Shown one piece after another: positions 60,713 to 64,000 of a stretch of 64,000 nt of DNA. The notes under the pieces were generated by a model. That model saw only the letters and a program-made list of their open reading frames with translations. It did no database searches and was not told the origin of the DNA. The first letter of the stretch is position 1. Each line of letters begins with the position of its first letter. The stretch comes from Chryseobacterium culicis (lineage in GTDB: Bacteria > Bacteroidota > Bacteroidia > Flavobacteriales > Weeksellaceae): the NCBI RefSeq assembly GCF_900108365.1, contig NZ_FNWQ01000009.1, forward strand, positions 1 to 64,000, given 5' to 3'. The translations under genes and the position numbers were made by a program.

Positions 60713-60747
60713 CCGTAATTTTGGTACAGAATGCTGTAATTCATATA
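60713..60747 (+). promoter_or_regulatory. Predicted AraC-type operator, copy B
   Basis: Half-sites CCGTAATTTTGGTA and CTGTAATTCATATA, 21 bases apart. GAAATTTG (60771-60778), a near match to the -7 box, begins exactly 30 bases after the second GTAAT, the same distance as at copy C. Confidence 0.65.
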
Positions 60748-60823
60748 ACAATAAAAATTCTCAAGCTTTCGAAATTTGTACCATAGAAAATGATCTAAAA
60801 GATCGTAGTAAATTCTCAATACA

Positions 60824-61792
60824 ATGAAAACAAGAGTTCTTGGAAACTTAGAAGTTTCCGCAATTGGAATGGGGTGTATGAACCTCAGTTTTGGAACTGG
60901 TAAAGCAACAGAAATTTCGGAAGGAATAAATGTTATTCGTGCAGGTTACGAAAAAGGAATCACATTTTTTGATACGGCAGAAGCTTATGGTCCTTTTACG
61001 AATGAAGAGTTATTAGGTCAGGCACTAAAGCCTTTTCGTAAAGAAGTTGTAATTGCTACAAAGTTTGGAATGATTTCAGAAACAGGTGTTAATAGTCAGC
61101 CTGCTCATATTCGTAAGGTTGTGGAGGAATCTTTGAAAAGGCTTCAGACCGATTATATCGATTTGTTATATCAGCATAGAGTTGACCCAAATGTTCCCAT
61201 TGAAGATGTTGCCGGAACAGTAAAAGATCTAATAGCTGAAGGAAAAGTAAAATATTTTGGATTATCTGAAGCAAATGCTGAAACAATTAGAAAAGCTAAC
61301 AGTGTCCAAAAGATAACCGCTGTACAAAATCAATATTCTGTTTGGACACGAGAACCTGAAAAATCTGTAATTCCTGCGTGCGAGGAATTAGGAATAGGAT
61401 TTGTTCCATGGGGACCATTAGGAACCGGTTTTTTAACCGGCACAATAACCCCCAATGATACTTTTGATCCTGCTACAGATCTTCGGGCAGTATTTCCAAG
61501 ATTTACTAAAGAAGCAATGACAGCAAACATGCCATTGGTGACCATGTTAAGAAATATTGCTGAGAGAAAAAGTGTTTCAACAGTACAAATTGCACTAGCC
61601 TGGCTGTTAGCTCAAAAACCGTTTATAGTTCCAATCCCAGGAATGGATAAAATCGAGTATATAAATGATAATATAAAGTCTGCAGATGTTGAAATAAGTG
61701 CAGAAGATTTGCAGGAAATAGAGGATGGCCTCTCTAAGATTACTATTCAGGGAGAGAGACTTAATCAGGACCTGTTGAATTTATCAGAATAA
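60824..61792 (+). CDS. Aldo/keto reductase
   Basis: A 322-residue NADPH-dependent reductase with a TIM barrel. The tetrad is visible: Asp and Tyr in FFDTAEAYGPFTNEELLG, Lys in EVVIATKFGM, His in LLYQHRVDPNVP. FGLSEANAETIRKA and the C-terminal coenzyme loop IPIPGMDK region follow. The YajO/general-stress branch is likely. It would reduce aldehydes to alcohols. First gene of an operon headed by operator copy B; its neighbour is a close paralogue. Confidence 0.92.
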   Translation: MKTRVLGNLEVSAIGMGCMNLSFGTGKATEISEGINVIRAGYEKGITFFDTAEAYGPFTNEELLGQALKPFRKEVVIATKFGMISETGVNSQPAHIRKVVEESLKRLQTDYIDLLYQHRVDPNVPIEDVAGTVKDLIAEGKVKYFGLSEANAETIRKANSVQKITAVQNQYSVWTREPEKSVIPACEELGIGFVPWGPLGTGFLTGTITPNDTFDPATDLRAVFPRFTKEAMTANMPLVTMLRNIAERKSVSTVQIALAWLLAQKPFIVPIPGMDKIEYINDNIKSADVEISAEDLQEIEDGLSKITIQGERLNQDLLNLSE

Positions 61793-61820
61793 AAAAAATA
61801 ATACATAAAAATATTACAAT

Positions 61821-62807
61821 ATGGACAGTAGAAAATTAGGAAATCAGGGATTAGAAGTTTCTGCTTTAGGGTTTGGGTGTATGGGACTAAATTTTTCATA
61901 TAGTCACAGTATTACTAAGGAAGAATCAGTTAAAATATTACACGAAGCGGTAGATAAAGGAATTACATTTTTTGATACAGCAGAGGTGTATGGTCCTTAC
62001 ACAAACGAGGAAATTGTAGGGCAAGCCTTGAAGCCTTTTCGTGATAAGGTTGTAATCGCTACCAAATTTGGCTTTAATATTCAGGATGGAAAGATGGCAG
62101 GAACAAATAGTACCCCTGAGCAAATCAGAAAGGCTGTCGAAGGAAGTTTAAAAAGGTTGGGAACGGATTATATTGACTTACTTTATCAGCACAGAGTAGA
62201 CCCAAATGTTCCCATTGAAGATGTTGCAGGAACCGTAAAAGAACTAATCAACGAAGGAAAAGTAAAATTCTTTGGATTATCTGAAGCCGGTGCAGAAACG
62301 ATTCGTAAAGCACATACAATACAACCCGTTTCTGCACTTCAGAATGAATATTCACTTTGGTTCCGTAAGCCTGAAGCAGAAATTATTCCGCTCTTGGAAG
62401 AGTTAAATATCGGTTTGGTTCCTTACAGTCCGCTTGGAAAAGGTTTTCTTACCGGTGCTTTTGATGAAAATACTGAAATTGCAGCTAATGACTTTCGTCA
62501 AAATTCACCCCGTTTTGCTGCCGACGTGAGAGAACAAAACTTATCGTTTGTAAATCTTTTAAAAGATTTTGCAAGAGAGAAGGAAGCCACTCCTGCGCAA
62601 ATTGCTTTAGCTTGGTTACTAGCTCAAAAGCCTTGGATTTCACCTATTCCTGGTACTACTAAACTTCATCGACTAGAAGAAAATATTGGCTCGGTATCCG
62701 TAGGACTAACTACTGAAGATATTGAAAGAATTACCTCTGAAGCCGACAAACTTGAAGTTGCAGGAGGAAGATATACTGAAGCAATAGAAAAAACAACTGG
62801 TTTGTAG
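61821..62807 (+). CDS. Aldo/keto reductase, paralogue of the preceding gene
   Basis: A 328-residue aldo/keto reductase, with the same tetrad (FFDTAEVYGPYTNEEIVG, VVIATKFGF, LLYQHRVDPNVPIEDVAG) and the cofactor region WISPIPGTTKLHRLEENIGS. Long stretches are nearly the same as in the preceding gene at the DNA level (for instance 61,177-61,235 and 62,200-62,258), so they arose by tandem duplication, possibly with later gene conversion. Confidence 0.92.
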   Translation: MDSRKLGNQGLEVSALGFGCMGLNFSYSHSITKEESVKILHEAVDKGITFFDTAEVYGPYTNEEIVGQALKPFRDKVVIATKFGFNIQDGKMAGTNSTPEQIRKAVEGSLKRLGTDYIDLLYQHRVDPNVPIEDVAGTVKELINEGKVKFFGLSEAGAETIRKAHTIQPVSALQNEYSLWFRKPEAEIIPLLEELNIGLVPYSPLGKGFLTGAFDENTEIAANDFRQNSPRFAADVREQNLSFVNLLKDFAREKEATPAQIALAWLLAQKPWISPIPGTTKLHRLEENIGSVSVGLTTEDIERITSEADKLEVAGGRYTEAIEKTTGL

Positions 62808-62823
62808 TTAATAACCATTGCAT

Positions 62824-63273
62824 ATGGAAATAGTAGAAAGAATTATAAGTCTGGAAGATAAGCTGGCGATTAAAGAACTGAACTATAGTTACTTATTTGC
62901 TGCTGATAGGAAAGATCATGATAAGATGGCGGCTCATTTTACTTCGGATGGAGTGTTGACATCCATCATGGACGAGGGTACGATTGTATTAAAAGGCACA
63001 AAAGGAATTAGTGACGGATTTGCTGAAATCCTAAAGCCAATACAAACAGCTTACCACTTGGGAGGTCAATTATTAATTGATCATAAAGGAGAAGAAGTTA
63101 CTGGTAAATCCTATGTTTTCGTCACCTTAGTAGGTCTCAAAGATAATCTTAAATATGTCAGAAAAATCTGGGCTGTCTATGAGGATGAGTATTCAAAAAA
63201 AAATAACCAGTGGTTTATTAAAAATAGGGTAGCTACTGTAGCATGGGAAGAAAAAGATATCATTAATAATTAA
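62824..63273 (+). CDS. SnoaL/NTF2-like protein
   Basis: A 149-residue cone-barrel protein of the SnoaL-like type: IISLEDKLAIKELNYSYLFAADRKDHDKMAAHFTSDGVL is the typical opening, followed by AYHLGGQLLIDHKGEEVTGKSYVFVTL. Such proteins may be hydrolases, isomerases or binders; the role here is unknown. I chose ATG at 62,824 over the TTG two codons upstream. Co-transcribed with the reductase genes. Confidence 0.8.
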   Translation: MEIVERIISLEDKLAIKELNYSYLFAADRKDHDKMAAHFTSDGVLTSIMDEGTIVLKGTKGISDGFAEILKPIQTAYHLGGQLLIDHKGEEVTGKSYVFVTLVGLKDNLKYVRKIWAVYEDEYSKKNNQWFIKNRVATVAWEEKDIINN

Positions 63274-63280
63274 AATATAT

Positions 63281-64000
63281 ATGGAAACAAAAAGTGTAAA
63301 AGCTTACGGAACAACTGGGGCTAAAGAATTATTACAAGAAATGACTATTAAACGTCGTGCATTATTACCCCATGATGTAGAAATGGAAATATTATTTTGC
63401 GGTATTTGTCATAGTGATCTACATCAGGCACACAATGATTTTGGAGGTTCAACTTATCCAATGGTACCTGGTCACGAAATTGTTGGAAAGATCACTGCTG
63501 TTGGAGAGCATGTCAAAAACTTTAAGATTGGCGATCTGGCAGGTGTTGGGTGTATTATCGATAGTTGTAGAGAATGTGAATACTGTGAAAGAAGTGAAGA
63601 AATGTACTGTGCAGAAGAGACACTATCTTTCAACTCTCCTGATAAGTACTTAGGAGGAATGACTTTAGGAGGCTATGCAGAGACCTATGTTGCAGACGAA
63701 AGATATGTTCTGCATATTCCCGAGAATCTTGATTTAGCATCGGCAGCCCCTCTCCTTTGTGCGGGAATCACTGTTTATTCACCATTCAAGCATTGGAATA
63801 TTGGAGTGGGGAGTAAGGTCGGCGTTTTAGGAATCGGAGGTCTTGGGCATGTTGCTATAAAAATAGCAAAAGGATTAGGGGCTGATGTCATAGTATTCAC
63901 CACTTCCGAAACGAAAGTTGCCGATGCGAAAAGACTCGGCGCAGACGATGCTGTTCTTACTAAAGATGATGAGCAATTGAAAAGGTACATTGGTCAGCTG
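63281..64000 (+). CDS. Zinc alcohol dehydrogenase, YahK/AdhC-like, partial
   Basis: The first 240 codons of a medium-chain zinc alcohol dehydrogenase, cut by the window edge. Catalytic zinc ligands are in ILFCGICHSDLHQAHND (Cys) and MVPGHEIVGKI (His-Glu); structural zinc Cys are in CIIDSCRECEYCERSEEMYC; the NADP-binding loop VGVLGIGGLGHVAIKIAKGLG follows. The branch is that of cinnamyl alcohol dehydrogenase/YahK, which reduces many aldehydes. Seven bases separate its start from the SnoaL-like stop. Confidence 0.93.
   Translation, partial: METKSVKAYGTTGAKELLQEMTIKRRALLPHDVEMEILFCGICHSDLHQAHNDFGGSTYPMVPGHEIVGKITAVGEHVKNFKIGDLAGVGCIIDSCRECEYCERSEEMYCAEETLSFNSPDKYLGGMTLGGYAETYVADERYVLHIPENLDLASAAPLLCAGITVYSPFKHWNIGVGSKVGVLGIGGLGHVAIKIAKGLGADVIVFTTSETKVADAKRLGADDAVLTKDDEQLKRYIGQL

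Noticed and set aside
39310..64000. Right attachment site of the island
   Set aside because: I looked for a repeat of the tRNA-Ser 3' end downstream and saw none in the window; an inexact copy could be missed by eye.
1..64000. CRISPR array
   Set aside because: No regularly spaced repeats with unique spacers; the short repeats at 23,302-23,389 are REP-like palindromes, only two copies.

Overview
The window looks like chromosomal DNA of a member of the Bacteroidota, class Flavobacteriia, most like Chryseobacterium and relatives. The evidence is AT-rich coding DNA, weak or absent Shine-Dalgarno sequences, promoters of the TTTG-N19-TAnnTTTG type, an arginine pathway that uses an acetyl/succinylornithine carbamoyltransferase, and families typical of the group such as DUF2911, a CTnDOT-like integrase and a DUF932 remnant. 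This placement comes from reading the sequence, not from a database match.

Positions 1-39,330 read as ordinary core chromosome. First comes a minus-strand carbon-uptake block (424-11,565): porin, MHS-type transporter, two small membrane proteins, a GNAT, a sodium-symporter/histidine-kinase fusion, a single-domain response regulator, and two acyl-CoA synthetases (acetyl and propionyl type). Next is an IS1-InsA-like DNA-binding protein, then the arginine operon (12,445-21,232): acyltransferase, argG, argC, argD, argF', argB, an M20 deacylase, argH. An Lrp-type regulator is divergent from a pyrimidine block (pyrB, carA, carB). That block starts with a likely leader-peptide attenuator and is interrupted by REP-like repeats and by a four-helix-bundle (S23-type) gene. 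A mixed stretch follows: hypothetical secreted proteins, Ogt-type repair methyltransferase, DUF2911, cupin, dienelactone hydrolase, holA, trxB.

A tRNA-Ser(TGA) at 39,245-39,329 is followed by a tyrosine recombinase, an excisionase-like protein and broken mobile-element genes (ssb, DUF932, IS3 transposase). This looks like the left end of an integrated, partly decayed element. No second attachment site is visible, so the island probably runs past position 64,000.

The cargo (43,076-64,000) is a nearly self-sufficient molybdoenzyme system. A ten-gene minus-strand operon encodes molybdenum cofactor synthesis and maturation (xdhC, moaA, mocA-like, moeA, a TauE-type permease, a secreted orphan protein, moaD, moeB-rhodanese, moaE, moaC-moaB fusion), with a NifS-like desulfurase beside it. 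A plus-strand block encodes two xanthine-oxidase-family enzymes: an IorAB-like pair with a dihaem cytochrome c, and a PaoABC-like periplasmic aldehyde oxidase. Two aldo/keto reductases, a SnoaL-like protein and a zinc alcohol dehydrogenase follow. An AraC-type regulator lies at the left of this cargo. A 21-bp-periodic direct-repeat site occurs upstream of three of its transcription units, which suggests one regulon, plausibly for oxidising and reducing toxic or aromatic aldehydes.
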